Positions 8,636 through 17,940 of a stretch of DNA of 42,456 bases are shown piece by piece; the first letter of the stretch is position 1, and the number at the start of each line of letters is the position of its first letter. The position numbers were made by a program, and so were the translations under genes. The notes beneath the pieces were generated by a model. That model was given only the letters and a program-made list of their open reading frames with translations. It had not been told where the DNA came from and searched no databases. The DNA lies in the NCBI GenBank assembly GCA_009746045.1, contig RPFO01001217.1:1-42456 (forward strand). The letters run 5' to 3'. The DNA is from Mesostigma viride (taxonomy: Eukaryota > Streptophyta > Mesostigmatophyceae > Mesostigmatales > Mesostigmataceae).

Positions 8636-10858
8636 ATGGCTCCGATCGAGCCCGGCCTCGACGACGCGATCGTACCGGCCCTCGCCGAGCAGGTACGAAT
8701 ACGCGAAGAGAGGGGGCCGGGGCGAGGTCTCGGGCTGGGAAGGGGGGCGAGGGACGCGGATATGACGGACGCGGGGGATGTACCCGAGGCGAACCGGGAC
8801 ACTCGGACCGTCCGAGTGGACGAGGAGGCCGGGGGAGGGGGGGAGGGAGAGGAGGACGGAGACGATGTCCTGGACAGCCAGGAGGACGGGGTCTTGCGGG
8901 ACTTCCGCCGCGGCCTGGCGACCGACGAGGACGTCAAGGAGTTTCCGAGGGCGTGCAAGGGCATGTCGGACGACGCGCTCGGCGAGTACCTCCACACGCT
9001 GAAGGCCGCCGTCGTCGATTGTCCCGTGGTCGAGATCCTGTGCGACATCTTCGAGCTCGGGCCGGAAGATCCGGACGGGATGAGCCCCGGGGAGCGCCAC
9101 GCGGCATGTTGGCAGAAGGTGGACACGGCGGACGACGTGAACGACCTTTGCAAGTCCGTGGAGACGCGGATGGTGTGCGCGACCGGCAAGATCTTCAACC
9201 TGATCGCCGAGGTGGAGGAGCGCAGGGGGCAGGGGCTGGAGGTGTGGATGGACACCCTGTTCTTCGCCCACTCGCGCGTCTTTTCCCTCCGCGAGGCTGT
9301 GTGCAGCGTGGTCGAGGCGCGCGTCCCGAAAAAGGTCCGGGAGAACTTGCCGCGTTTGACGGTGCGGCTGAGCTCCGGCGCGGGGGAGCTGAAAGAGTAC
9401 CAGCGCCTGCTCCTCATCATCTCCGCGCAATGGAACGTGCTGAAGCTGAGGAAGGGGGCGGACGGCGACGACGGCGTGTACGCGCGCGTGTTCACGAGCG
9501 AGGGACACGACACCCACTTCTGGGAACGGCTCATGTCGGTGGAGGAGTGGATCACCAAGCAGACCGACACGGGCAACCCGATGGTGTGGAAGATGATGAC
9601 GAACGAGAACGGCAACAAGAAGCGGCTCGTGGAGAACATCATCGGGTCCTCGGCGTTCGACTTCGCGGTCAAGCCGAAAGATCGCCACGTGTTCGCGTTC
9701 GCCAACGGGATCTACAGGACGGACGTCGACGAGTTCTATCCGTACCCCGCCCGCGACCTCCCCGACGACGTGGGCGCGTGTCGCTATTTCGAGAACGTCG
9801 TCATGAACACGGACCTATTCGAGGAAGGCGGGTTCCGAGGGGACTACGAGACGGGCGAGTGGTTCGACATCCCGACGGAGGGCGTCACGAAGGTGTTGAA
9901 CGACCAGAATTACACGGACGACGTGCACCGGGCGTTCTGGGCGCTGGGTCTGGGGCGGATGCTGTACTCCCTCAAAGAACTCGAGAAGTTCGAGGTCATG
10001 GTGTTCCTCAAGGGCATCGCCGGATCGGGCAAGTCGACCCTGGTCCGCATCGTCGAACTCATCTTCAAACAGGACGCCGGCGTCCTTTCTAACAACATCG
10101 AGCCCCTGTTCGGCCTGTCCCAGCACAAGGACAAGTACTGCATCTACACGTACGAGCTGAACGAGAAGTTTGCGCTCGAGCAGGCCGAGTGGCTGTCCCT
10201 CGTGAGCGGGGAGAAGATGAGTCTGGCGCAGAAGTACAAGGACGCCCTCACCCAGGAGTGGAAGTCGCCCTACCTGGCGGCGGGCAACCGGATGTTCTGC
10301 AGGGGGGACAACGCCAGCCAGATCATCCGCCGCCTCGTGCTGTTCCCGTTCGACAAGAAGCCCGCGCAGGACGACCGCATGGACGAACTCATCGCGTCGA
10401 ACATCGCCAACATCCTCGTCAAGTCCAACCGCGCGTATCGCAAGTTGATCGAATACGTGGCGCACAGGAACATCCACACGTGTCTCCCCGTCCAGTTCAC
10501 CACGTGGAGGAACCACGCGCAGATGTCGTCGAACCCTCTCATCACCTTCCTCAACACGGTGTCCTGGGTGGAGAAGGGTGACGGTTTCTACTGCCCGTGG
10601 GAGATGTTCCAGCGCCGGTTCAACGAGTGGTTGCGACAGAGGGACCCCCGCACGCGCGTCGTGTTCGACGAGGACTTCTACAAGCACGTGTTCACGGAGA
10701 ACGGCATCCAGCTCGTCCTGGAGAGGGTCACCAAGCACTACCCGCGCGGGAGTGATCGGAAGAAGAGGTGCTTCTTCTTGTACGGCGTGGACGTCGGCGA
10801 CGAGAGCGGCGACGTCGAGGACTTCCCCGAGAACGCGGACGTCCAGGGACGCGTGTGA
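8636..10858 (+). CDS. D5-like SF3 helicase (replicative ATPase)
   Basis: A 740-residue protein starting at the ATG at 8636 (MAPIEPG), just after an AT-rich patch. It should act as the replication-fork or primer-coupled helicase. Residues about 460-467 are a Walker A motif (GIAGSGKS). Motif B follows near residue 506 (YTYELNEKF), and the SF3 motif C (AAGNRMF) lies near residue 549. After the ATPase core comes a C-terminal domain typical of D5-family proteins. The first 120 residues are acidic and low-complexity, with no primase catalytic motifs; in many NCLDV relatives a primase domain sits at the N-terminus. The primase here appears to be the separate gene at 32340. Another in-frame ATG lies at 8762. 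The frame is intact, unlike several other genes in the window. Confidence 0.93.
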   Translation: MAPIEPGLDDAIVPALAEQVRIREERGPGRGLGLGRGARDADMTDAGDVPEANRDTRTVRVDEEAGGGGEGEEDGDDVLDSQEDGVLRDFRRGLATDEDVKEFPRACKGMSDDALGEYLHTLKAAVVDCPVVEILCDIFELGPEDPDGMSPGERHAACWQKVDTADDVNDLCKSVETRMVCATGKIFNLIAEVEERRGQGLEVWMDTLFFAHSRVFSLREAVCSVVEARVPKKVRENLPRLTVRLSSGAGELKEYQRLLLIISAQWNVLKLRKGADGDDGVYARVFTSEGHDTHFWERLMSVEEWITKQTDTGNPMVWKMMTNENGNKKRLVENIIGSSAFDFAVKPKDRHVFAFANGIYRTDVDEFYPYPARDLPDDVGACRYFENVVMNTDLFEEGGFRGDYETGEWFDIPTEGVTKVLNDQNYTDDVHRAFWALGLGRMLYSLKELEKFEVMVFLKGIAGSGKSTLVRIVELIFKQDAGVLSNNIEPLFGLSQHKDKYCIYTYELNEKFALEQAEWLSLVSGEKMSLAQKYKDALTQEWKSPYLAAGNRMFCRGDNASQIIRRLVLFPFDKKPAQDDRMDELIASNIANILVKSNRAYRKLIEYVAHRNIHTCLPVQFTTWRNHAQMSSNPLITFLNTVSWVEKGDGFYCPWEMFQRRFNEWLRQRDPRTRVVFDEDFYKHVFTENGIQLVLERVTKHYPRGSDRKKRCFFLYGVDVGDESGDVEDFPENADVQGRV

Positions 10859-10913
10859 ACGCGTGCGCGTCCATCTCGGATGTGGGAGGGTGACAAGAGT
10901 GGTTGAATGAGTT

Positions 10914-10936
10914 CCTTTATTTTTATGAATAAAAGG
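10914..10936. terminator. AT-rich hairpin after helicase gene
   Basis: CCTTTATT and AATAAAAGG pair with one bulge around a short loop, 56 bases after the helicase stop. AATAAA signals occur here and again at about 10969. The stretch 10859-11114 otherwise holds no gene that I can support. Confidence 0.45.
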
Positions 10937-11114
10937 TCCTTTATTTCATCGCGATCCACGGATCGATCGAATAAAAATTAAGCCTCATTATACGTATAAC
11001 GCGAACACAATGACGTCTCTTATGCTAGCACATCCCGCATGGTCCGAACGCAGAATCGCTCCCTCGGCCCGCGCCCGCTCTCCGTGGGGCGGCGTGTCGG
11101 CCGCGGGGCCGCAA

Positions 11115-11712
11115 TTATCCGTCCGCGGCCGGTGCGAACTCGCGAACGATGTCCTGTGCGAGCTGGGGATCCGCAGATTCGCGACGACGGACGACGTCCT
11201 TGAGCTGGGGAACGGGCTGTTGCTGGGCCTGCTGACGCTCTGGCTCATCCGCCGGGGCGCGGACAGCTCCTGAGGTTCAGTCCGAGCCGTCGGATGGCGT
11301 CTCGAGTGGACGTCGGGACCGCCGCCGCGTCGGGCTTGGATCCTCGCGACGCCCGTTTCTTCCCCCTCGATGTCTTGGACGCGGCCGGGGCGCGGTCGGA
11401 GGCGCACGCGGGTTTCGTCCTCTCCGACCCCCACTCGACGTACACGTGGTTAACCCCGACTTGCTTGACGCGGAACCCCCGGCGGACGAGTCTTTTCCCG
11501 ATCGCGCGCACCATGGCCGAGCAGTCGTACAGCGGGACGCCGAACTGGTACATCGGGACGGTGTGGAACAGGAACGTCCTCCCCTGCTTGGCGCTCGTCT
11601 CTATGTTGCTCTCGACGGCGGCCAAGAGCCGGTCTTCGACCGCGCGCTTCGCCCTCTCCGAACTCTTCGTCAGCCTCGCGGCGACGTCGGCGGTCACTCG
11701 CGCTCCGATCAT
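11115..11712 (-). CDS. Conserved-looking small protein, C-terminus in a shifted frame
   Basis: The frame from ATG 11712 (MIGARVTADVAARL) codes 155 residues and stops at about 11245. Its core (YDCSAMVRAIGKRLVRRGF, then VNHVYVEW) resembles small NCLDV proteins of unknown function that end in a beta-hairpin. Right after the stop, another frame on the same strand continues with a natural-looking Gln- and Glu-rich tail (ending DIVREFAPAADG) to a stop at 11115. The switch lies near a run of four G on the plus strand at about 11255. I infer one gene with a one-base change. It is divergent from the gene at 11776. No catalytic residues are evident. Confidence 0.6.
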
Positions 11713-11775
11713 GGTGATATCGCCGCGGGCGAGTGACAGCGGACATCTATTATATCCTCGGTTATATTAGGACCC
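11713..11775. promoter_or_regulatory. Divergent promoter region
   Basis: A 63-bp gap between opposite-facing genes contains TATTATATCC and GTTATATTAG, the only AT-rich patch in a GC-rich neighbourhood. It probably drives both genes. TTATATC recurs next to other start codons (8627, 24732, and on the minus strand near 28910). Confidence 0.45.
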
Positions 11776-12375
11776 ATGGAGATCGAGGGGGGTTCCGCGA
11801 CCCCGGCGACGGCGGCCGAAGAATCCGCCGTGACGCACGCGTACTTCCTCCCGTGCCGCGGCAGGCCCGGCAGGGTCGCGATCTCCTCGCGATGGTCGTG
11901 GCAGGAGATCCGACGGTTCCTCCCGTCCCCCGAGCTGTGCGAGATACTGAAGCCCGCTCTGACGCAGCCGTCCGACCGCGCGATCGGTGTGTACGCGTCC
12001 AAAAAAGGCGCGAACGCGGTCAACGCGACCGCCTCGAGGATCCTGGAATGGGCCGTGACCGGCGACGTTCTCCTCCTGAAAACGCGGGACCGAGACGATC
12101 TCCCTACGGCGGTGCTGGACATCACGGCGGACGACGTGTACATCATGCACGATTTCGCCAAGGACGCGTGGGTCCGCGTGCTGTGTCGCGAACCCTCGGT
12201 ATTCGTGATCCCGCGCGCCTTTCGGTGCCGCCAATGCGACAAACCGTACATGCCCGTCGGCGGATGCGTGGACACGTGTCAATGCGCTCGCGAATGTCCG
12301 TGGGCGCCGAATCCAGCCCCGGCGCCTCTCCAAACCGTGCACGTTCTCCTCCCCGCTAATTTTTCTGCGGGATAG
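11776..12375 (+). CDS. Unknown protein with C-terminal Cys cluster
   Basis: 199 residues from the ATG at 11776 (MEIEGGSATPATAAEES). I do not recognise the family. The main body is a mixed alpha/beta-like sequence (FLPCRGRPGRVAI, then VLDITADDVYIMHDFA). Near residues 152-175 there is a Cys cluster (CRQCDKPYMPVGGC, then CQCARECPW) that looks like a zinc-binding ribbon. It is preceded by the shared AT-rich promoter and followed 25 bases later by a small membrane protein gene on the same strand. The intact frame and clear promoter support a real gene. Confidence 0.65.
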   Translation: MEIEGGSATPATAAEESAVTHAYFLPCRGRPGRVAISSRWSWQEIRRFLPSPELCEILKPALTQPSDRAIGVYASKKGANAVNATASRILEWAVTGDVLLLKTRDRDDLPTAVLDITADDVYIMHDFAKDAWVRVLCREPSVFVIPRAFRCRQCDKPYMPVGGCVDTCQCARECPWAPNPAPAPLQTVHVLLPANFSAG

Positions 12376-12384
12376 GTAAAGACG
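12373..12384 (+). promoter_or_regulatory. TAGGTAA-type upstream motif
   Basis: TAGGTAAAGACG lies 15 bases before the ATG at 12400. It matches 10 of 12 positions of the exact 12-mer found before the genes at 26401 and 39154. Candidate promoter element; no experiment supports this. Confidence 0.3.
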
Positions 12385-12399
12385 CCCGCGCCGACGACG

Positions 12400-12654
12400 A
12401 TGGCGTTCCCTGTCATGAACCAGACCAACGAGGTGCCGATGACCAAGACGACGATGTGCGTGCCGTCCGACCGGAGACGCACCGACCCTCGCCCCGTGTA
12501 CGAATCTCCCCTGTTCCTGGCCGGGCTCGCGGCCGTCCTCGTGGGCGGGTTCTTCGTGTACCGGAGATACGCGTCCGGAGGCGGCGCCGGGGCGTTCGCG
12601 GGAGGCGAGGGGGGAGGCGAGGGTTTCGCCGCGGCCAACAACCTGATTTCGTGA
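12400..12654 (+). CDS. Small single-pass membrane protein
   Basis: 84 residues: a polar head, one clear transmembrane helix at about residues 38-54 (PLFLAGLAAVLVGGFFVY) followed by positive residues, then a Gly/Ala-rich tail. The positive-after-helix pattern suggests a signal-anchor. Size and layout are typical of giant virus virion membrane proteins; the exact role is unknown. Confidence 0.65.
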   Translation: MAFPVMNQTNEVPMTKTTMCVPSDRRRTDPRPVYESPLFLAGLAAVLVGGFFVYRRYASGGGAGAFAGGEGGGEGFAAANNLIS

Positions 12655-12850
12655 TCGGATCGTCCGCGGTCCGATCGAGTGCGTTCCAATGAGACGAAAG
12701 AAAAACTGGGGCTATAGGTATACAGAAATCCTTCACCAGGCGGCCAGTCCGCCCTTCCTCACGTAGGTCTACCGTCCGTCCGATGACGTCGACACTTCCA
12801 TAACGTGGAGCCGTGCAATGAAACGGTAGGACAGTTAAGGTAATGGGATC

Positions 12851-12877
12851 TTTCATTAAATGATTCATGGAATGAAA
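12851..12877. terminator. Hairpin between convergent genes
   Basis: TTTCATT (12851-12857) pairs with AATGAAA (12871-12877). It sits between the gene ending at 12654 and the minus-strand gene ending at 12892, in a 237-bp gap with no other gene that I can support. Confidence 0.35.
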
Positions 12878-12891
12878 CGAACCATCGGCCG

Positions 12892-13320
12892 TCACAAAAC
12901 CGACGCCAGTCTCTCCTCCATCCGTCTCACTCTGTCTTCGAGGTCCTTAGACGCCGATATAGCCGTCATCACCCTCTGAATGGTTTCCTCTTGAGCGATT
13001 TCGTGCAGGGTCCTTTCGACCGCTAGGAAGTACCAGCGGGCTCTCCGTCCCGTTTCCGTGTTGCTCGCCATAGCCAGATTCTTGAACCCCTCTTTGTTCA
13101 GCCAGATGTCCGAATCCGCGCCGTCGCGGACCTTGATCTTGACGAACTCCAGACCCCGTTGCAGGACCCGTTTCGCGGTCGCGGACGCTTCCGAACGATT
13201 CGCGTAGCCCAGCCATTCCCACGTGGTAGACAGGGGGATCGAAAAACCGCCCGCCTTTGGCGAAAGAGTCGCCTTCGTGATCACCGCCATGACCTCTTCT
13301 TCGCGTTTGTCCTCGTTCAT
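12892..13320 (-). CDS. MSV199/BRO-like DNA-binding domain protein
   Basis: 142 residues from the ATG at 13320 (MNEDKREEEVM). Residues about 28-110 fit the MSV199 domain common in phycodna-, irido- and entomopoxviruses and related to phage antirepressor modules. Visible marks are PLSTTWEWLGYANRSEA, the middle VKIKVRDGADSDIWLNKEGF, and the tail RRARWYFLAVERTLHEIA. A short coiled coil (DLEDRVRRMEERL) ends the protein, as in many MSV199 and BRO proteins where it may dimerise. The likely role is DNA binding or regulation. The frame remains open upstream past the ATG, but those residues look non-coding. The 9.8-kb insertion begins 73 bases upstream of the start and may cut into its promoter. Confidence 0.75.
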   Translation of the reverse strand: MNEDKREEEVMAVITKATLSPKAGGFSIPLSTTWEWLGYANRSEASATAKRVLQRGLEFVKIKVRDGADSDIWLNKEGFKNLAMASNTETGRRARWYFLAVERTLHEIAQEETIQRVMTAISASKDLEDRVRRMEERLASVL

Positions 13321-13392
13321 CGTGCGTGATAGGGTAGCAGACCGCGAACAGTCTAGCCTCGCACATGGCATGGATTATGTAGCCGCCGCGAA

Positions 13393-13421
13393 GGGTGGTT
13401 TTACCGGATTAGGATACATTT
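13393..13421 (+). repeat. Left terminal inverted repeat
   Basis: 29 bases, perfect inverted match to 23180-23208. Its inner part (AGGATACATTT) is repeated in inverted order at 13431-13441, so the left end can also fold on itself. Confidence 0.95.
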
Positions 13422-13495
13422 GCACGGCTTCAAATGTATCCTAAATGCACCATTGGCAAACATGGTTTCTGGACATGGTCGATATCATTAATATG

Positions 13496-13528
13496 TTTGG
13501 CAAGCATGATATGATCATGCTTGCCAAA
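13496..13528. repeat. Perfect 15-bp hairpin with 3-nt loop
   Basis: TTTGGCAAGCATGAT pairs without mismatch with ATCATGCTTGCCAAA around the loop ATG. It lies about 100 bases inside the left end of the insertion. Motif TGTTGTCTC occurs twice nearby (13531, 13593) and twice near the right end (23012, 23026). Confidence 0.9.
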
Positions 13529-13529
13529 G

Positions 13530-14279
13530 ATGTTGTCTCTTTTCATATTTCACACATATATTATCGGCCTCGGCGTGCCATGCTTCCACGTTTGTTGTCT
13601 CTTTTTATACATTGTAAATATGATCAATAAAATTCCAAACATGACCATGTTGGAGACTTCAAGTGGAGCATCATGATTACTGTTTTCACTATTACGTAAC
13701 CCATGGTTCATGTTAACATGGCATAATGAGCAATCCTATTGACCCCATGACTAATGGTGAAGTTAATAAAGTTACATCGTGGCACGTCACTATAGCATCA
13801 AGTTGCATCATTGTGCATAAAGTAGTTTAGCACTGAGTTGGCATGCCAACACCAGGTACACTAAATAAATTAAAACCAGAATTGATAAACAACCCAGTAT
13901 CCAAATACAGTATCCATATATATGCAGGTCGTACTACAGGTACAGCCACGGCTGCCACGCGGCTTCTGCAGCGATCACGCTCTTTCTCCTAGACAATTGC
14001 TCTACTGGTCCCTACAGGTCGGTCGACTTGGACCATGATGCGTCAAGAACAGTTAATTGACCGACTTAAACAAGATGTTTGTCTACATGCAGCTGTCTGC
14101 ACCTAACTAACGCGAAACCGCGTGCTACCAAATATAGGGGGAAATGCATGAGTAACACATCAACGCACAACCGGTGGAAATCACGCGATACCAACCGCGG
14201 CAACAGTGGTGTGAACATAGCGGGCACTGACATGCAAAAAAGCACCAGCAGCGGCATCAGTAGCAAATTGTAGTAGCGG
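13530..14279. other. AT-richer segment of the insertion without a gene
   Basis: Unique-looking, moderately AT-rich DNA with several short palindromes such as AACATGACCATGTT at about 13638. No reading frame here has convincing protein-like content. It may hold element promoter or end-recognition sequence. Confidence 0.5.
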
Positions 14280-14692
14280 AACAATAGCCACTACATCAAT
14301 GCAACAACACATCAGCCCAGCAACACAGCAGCAGCATGACCGTAGCACAGCAGCAGCACAACTGTAGCACATCAACACGGCCGCATAGCAGGAGCACAAG
14401 TCAGCGCAGCAGCAACTTAGTATGCCGATTCCTGAATTTCCTATCAGTGGACTATAGTCCATTGATAGGAAATTCACTAATAGGCAGTACTAGCTCAGCA
14501 GCACGGCAGCAATGCAGCAGTGCATCAACACAGCAGCACGACAGCAATACATCAGCGGCACGGCAGCAATGCAGCAACACATCAGCACAATAGCACAGCA
14601 GCAGCACGGCAGCAATGCAGCAGCAGTAGCATGGCAGCACAGCAGCAGCAGCAGCACATGAGCAGCTCAATGACAACAACGCTGCTTGCGCT
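14280..14692. repeat. Impure CAG/GCACAGCAG repeat tract
   Basis: Repeated AGCAGCAC, GGCAGCAATGCAG and ATCAGC units, imperfect and without long open coding content that looks natural. It surrounds the 42-bp palindrome at 14434-14475 and ends next to the minus-strand gene remnant. Confidence 0.75.
14434..14475. repeat. 42-bp near-perfect palindrome
   Basis: GAATTTCCTATCA reads outward to TGATAGGAAATTC around a TGGACTATAGTCCA centre. Only one base pair of the 21 mismatches. It interrupts the CAG-type repeat tract. Confidence 0.9.
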
Positions 14693-16225
14693 TCAGCAGT
14701 CGTCGTCGTCGTCATCGTCATCGGCAAGGATGAGCGCTCGCTTCCGACGCCGGGAGGCGCCTGCGTTGTTGTTCTCCGCCACAACGTCGCTGGGTGGAAC
14801 CATCTCGCGCAATCGAGCCTCGGCCAGGGTGATATCCGGCGCTTGCAACGCAGGGACGACCACACCGGGGCACCCGCAGATCTGTGCCTCCAGCTCGTGG
14901 AGAGGCACGCAAGAAACCGCGTCCTCCTCCCAACGGGCACCCCAGTACATGGCTACCATGTCGTTTTGCGTGTCGACAACAGCGACACGACCATGGTACC
15001 TGCCGTCCCGGCTTTCGGTGCGACCGTCCGCGGATGTCACACGCTCCGACGCCCAATGACACACGACTTGCCCTACGAGGTTGCGGCTGCCACTCTTGAC
15101 CTGCAGCGTTACGCCTTCCCAGCATGCCTTCGCCATGCCGACGATGCCCTTCGAGCATTCAGCATCTTGCCACTTCACGACCGGGTGTTCCGCGTCATAG
15201 GGCACCTCCTTCAGCGCCTTTAGGCACTCCTTGGTGAGCTTTTTGTTCGCACCCAAGGAGACTCCATGGGGCGGCTGACCTCGCTTGCCCACCACTTGTG
15301 TCAAGATGAGGTCTGAGGCGGTGATGATCACCGTGTGCGCCGCAGTGGTTGGCGGATGGGGCCATTGCGCAATGTCTGTATTCCACGGGTGCCACGTGTC
15401 ATGCAAATGCTTAGCGCGGTATACAAAGAGCTCAATAGAAGGTTGGCCGCCATCCTCCTTCGCAACCACCTCCTTGATGATGCCAACGAGGACTGGAGTC
15501 CACGTGAGCTTCGAGTTGCAGAGAATACCAGCTGAAGGGTGCCAGTATAGAACAGCGGAGCCTTTCTCAACGCCTTGCATGCGCTTCAAGTAAGCGACCT
15601 TGGCTGCCATGGCCCTGTCTTCTGCCGCCCATTCCTGCTGTGTGTGGCCATCATGACGAACTCGGTCTACCAGCGGGGTGACGCGCACCGCCTCTGCGTC
15701 GACCAACGCCATGAAGTGCTCTTCTTGCGTCGGTGGTGGTTCAGGCGCTGCATCGTGCTCACGCAGGGCGGAGATGTCCGCGCGAGATGGCCACGGCAAA
15801 GGGCGCCACTCCTCAGGCACCTCCTCAGGGGCATGTGGGACTTGACTTGCGAAAAAAGGCCTTGTTTGGCTTGATGGTGTCGGGCGGAAAGTACCACTGC
15901 CAGATGCCATGGAGCAACTTCTCGACCCTTGTTTTGATCGACTCCAGCTCCTTCCCCCGAAACTCCATGTTCAATGGTGCGAAGGCTGGGGTGTCCTGCA
16001 ACATCGGAATGCGGTCTGGATCCACAAGTCGGACGCCAAACAGCGGCCGCCCCTCCGCATCAAACCTGTATGGCTGTGTCATCGCCTTCCCGCACCGTGG
16101 CGCGCCTTCCTGTCGAGTCCCCGCGGGCTGCCACGGCGTCTTTTGGGACTCCGTGGTCCGGTAGGACAACCAGGTCTCTGTGTTGCCCTGTACCTGGAAG
16201 AAGACGGCGTGGTGCACCTTCATTG
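14693..16225 (-). pseudogene. Insertion-borne gene, frameshifted; unknown function
   Basis: A 405-codon frame ends at 14693 with an Asp-rich tail (DDDDDDDD) after a basic RRRKRA stretch. It overlaps, at 15825-15910, another minus-strand frame whose last 140 residues also look natural (HAVFFQVQGNTETWLSYRT, then LLHGIWQWYFPPDTI). The switch is at an A6 run on the plus strand (15852-15857); removing one base joins them. The start is unclear because upstream DNA becomes satellite; an in-frame Met lies near 16225. I recognise no DDE, reverse transcriptase or tyrosine recombinase motifs, so I do not call it a transposase. It could be an accessory gene of the element or a captured host gene. Confidence 0.5.
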
Positions 16226-16244
16226 AGCGACCGCGTTTTTCAGG

Positions 16245-17940
16245 CACCGGCTGTGCCGCTCCGCCGCTCCGCCGCTCCGCCGCCCGCCGGCTGCGCCGCC
16301 GGCCCGCCGCGCGCCGGCTGCCCCGCCCCGTAGCCCGTCGACAGGCTGCCCCGCCCCGCCGCATGCAAGCTGCGCCGGCCCGCCGCCCACGCGCGCCGGC
16401 AGCGCCGTTGGCCCCCCGCGCGCCGACGGCCCTGCCTCGCCGCCCGTTGACAGCCCCGCCCCGCCGCATGCCAGCTGCGCCGGCCCGCCGCCCATGCGCG
16501 ACGGCAGCGCCGCTGGCCCCCGCGCGCCGACGGCCCTGCCCCGCCGCCCGTCGACTGCCCCGCCCCGCCGCCCGTCGACAGCCCTGCCCCGCCGCATGCA
16601 GGCTGCGCCGCCGCTGCCACCTCGCTGCGCGCTGGCTGCGCCACCTCGCCGCCCGCCGACGGCGCCGCCCCGCCGCGCACCGGCTGCCCCGCCCCGCCGC
16701 CCGTCGACTGCCCCGCCCCGCCGCATGCCAGCTGCGCCGGCCCGCCGCCCACGCGCGCCGGCAGCGCCGTTGGCCCCCGCGCGCCGACGGCCCTGCCTCG
16801 CCGCCCGTTGACAGCCCCGCCCCGCCGCATGCCAGCTGCGCCGGCCCGCCGCCCATGCGCGCCGGCAGCGCCGCTGGCCCCCCGCGCGCCGACGGCCCTG
16901 CCCCGCCGCCCGTCGACTGCCCCGCCCCGCCGCCCGTCGACAGCCCTGCCCCGCCGCATGCAGGCTGCGCCGCCGCTGCCACCTCGCTGCGCGCTGGCTG
17001 CGCCACCTCGCCGCCCGCCGACGGCGCCGCCCCGCCGCGCACCGGCTGCCCCGCCCCGCCGCCCGTCGACTGCCCCGCCCCGCCGCATGCCAGCTGCGCC
17101 GGCCCGCCGCCCACGCGCGCCGGCAGCGCCGCTGGCCCCCGCGCGCTGACGGCCCTGCCCCGCCGCCCGTCGACTGCCCCGCCCCGCCGCCCGTCGACAG
17201 CCCCGACCCACCGCATGCCAGGTGCGCCGGCCCGCCGCCCGCGCGCGCCGGCAGCGCCGCTGGCCCCCGCGCGCCGACGGCCCTGCCCCGCCGCCCGTCG
17301 ACAGCCCTGCCCCGCCGCCCGTCGACAGCCCCGCCCCGCCGCATGCCAGCTGCGCCGGCCCGCCGCCCACGCGCGCCGGCAGCGCCGCTGGCCCCGCCCC
17401 GCCGCCCGTCGACTGCCCCGCCCCGCCGCATGCCAGCTGCGCCGGCCGGCCGCCCACGCGCGCCGGCAGCGCCGCTGGCCCCCGCGCGCTGACGGCCCTG
17501 CCCCGCCGCCCGTCGACTGCCCCGCCCCGCCGCCCGTCGACAGCCCCGACCCACCGCATGCCAGGTGCGCCGGCCCGCCGCCCGCGCGCGCCGGCAGCGC
17601 CGCTGGCCCCCGCGCGCCGACGGCCCTGCCCCGCTGCCCGTCGACAGCCCTGCCCCGCCGCCCGTCGACAGCCCCGCCCCGCCGCATGCCAGCTGCGCCG
17701 GCCCGCCGCCCACGCGCGCCGGCAGCGCCGCTGGCCCTGCCCCGCCGCCCGTCGACTGCCCCGCCCCGCCGCCCGTCGACAGCCCTGCCCCGCCGCATGC
17801 CAGGTGCGCCGGCCCGCCGCCCGCGCGCACCGGCAGCGCCGCTGGCCCCCGCGCGCCGACGGCCCTGCCCCGCCGCCCGTCGACAGCCCCGCCCCGCCGC
17901 ATGCCAGCTGCGCCGGCCGGCCGCCCATGCGCGCCATGCG
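16245..17940. repeat. GC-rich minisatellite
   Basis: Units of roughly 90-130 bases with repeated GTCGAC, GCATGCCAGCTGCGCCGG and CCCGCGCGCCGACGGCC. A larger block that includes CTGCCACCTCGCTGCGCGC is duplicated about 365 bases apart (near 16615 and 16980). All six frames are nearly free of stops because of composition, so the long Pro/Ala/Arg frames are not evidence for proteins. Confidence 0.9.

Noticed and set aside
8509-9705. Minus-strand frame over the helicase gene
   Set aside because: Antisense to clear helicase codons; only the part from the ATG at 8508 downward looks like a gene.
11010-11273. 87-codon plus-strand frame with a hydrophobic tail
   Set aside because: The hydrophobic tail is the antisense of the Gln-rich end of the minus-strand gene at 11115-11712, which fits better.
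14693-16225. Transposase
   Set aside because: No DDE, RVE, HUH or tyrosine recombinase pattern found by eye.
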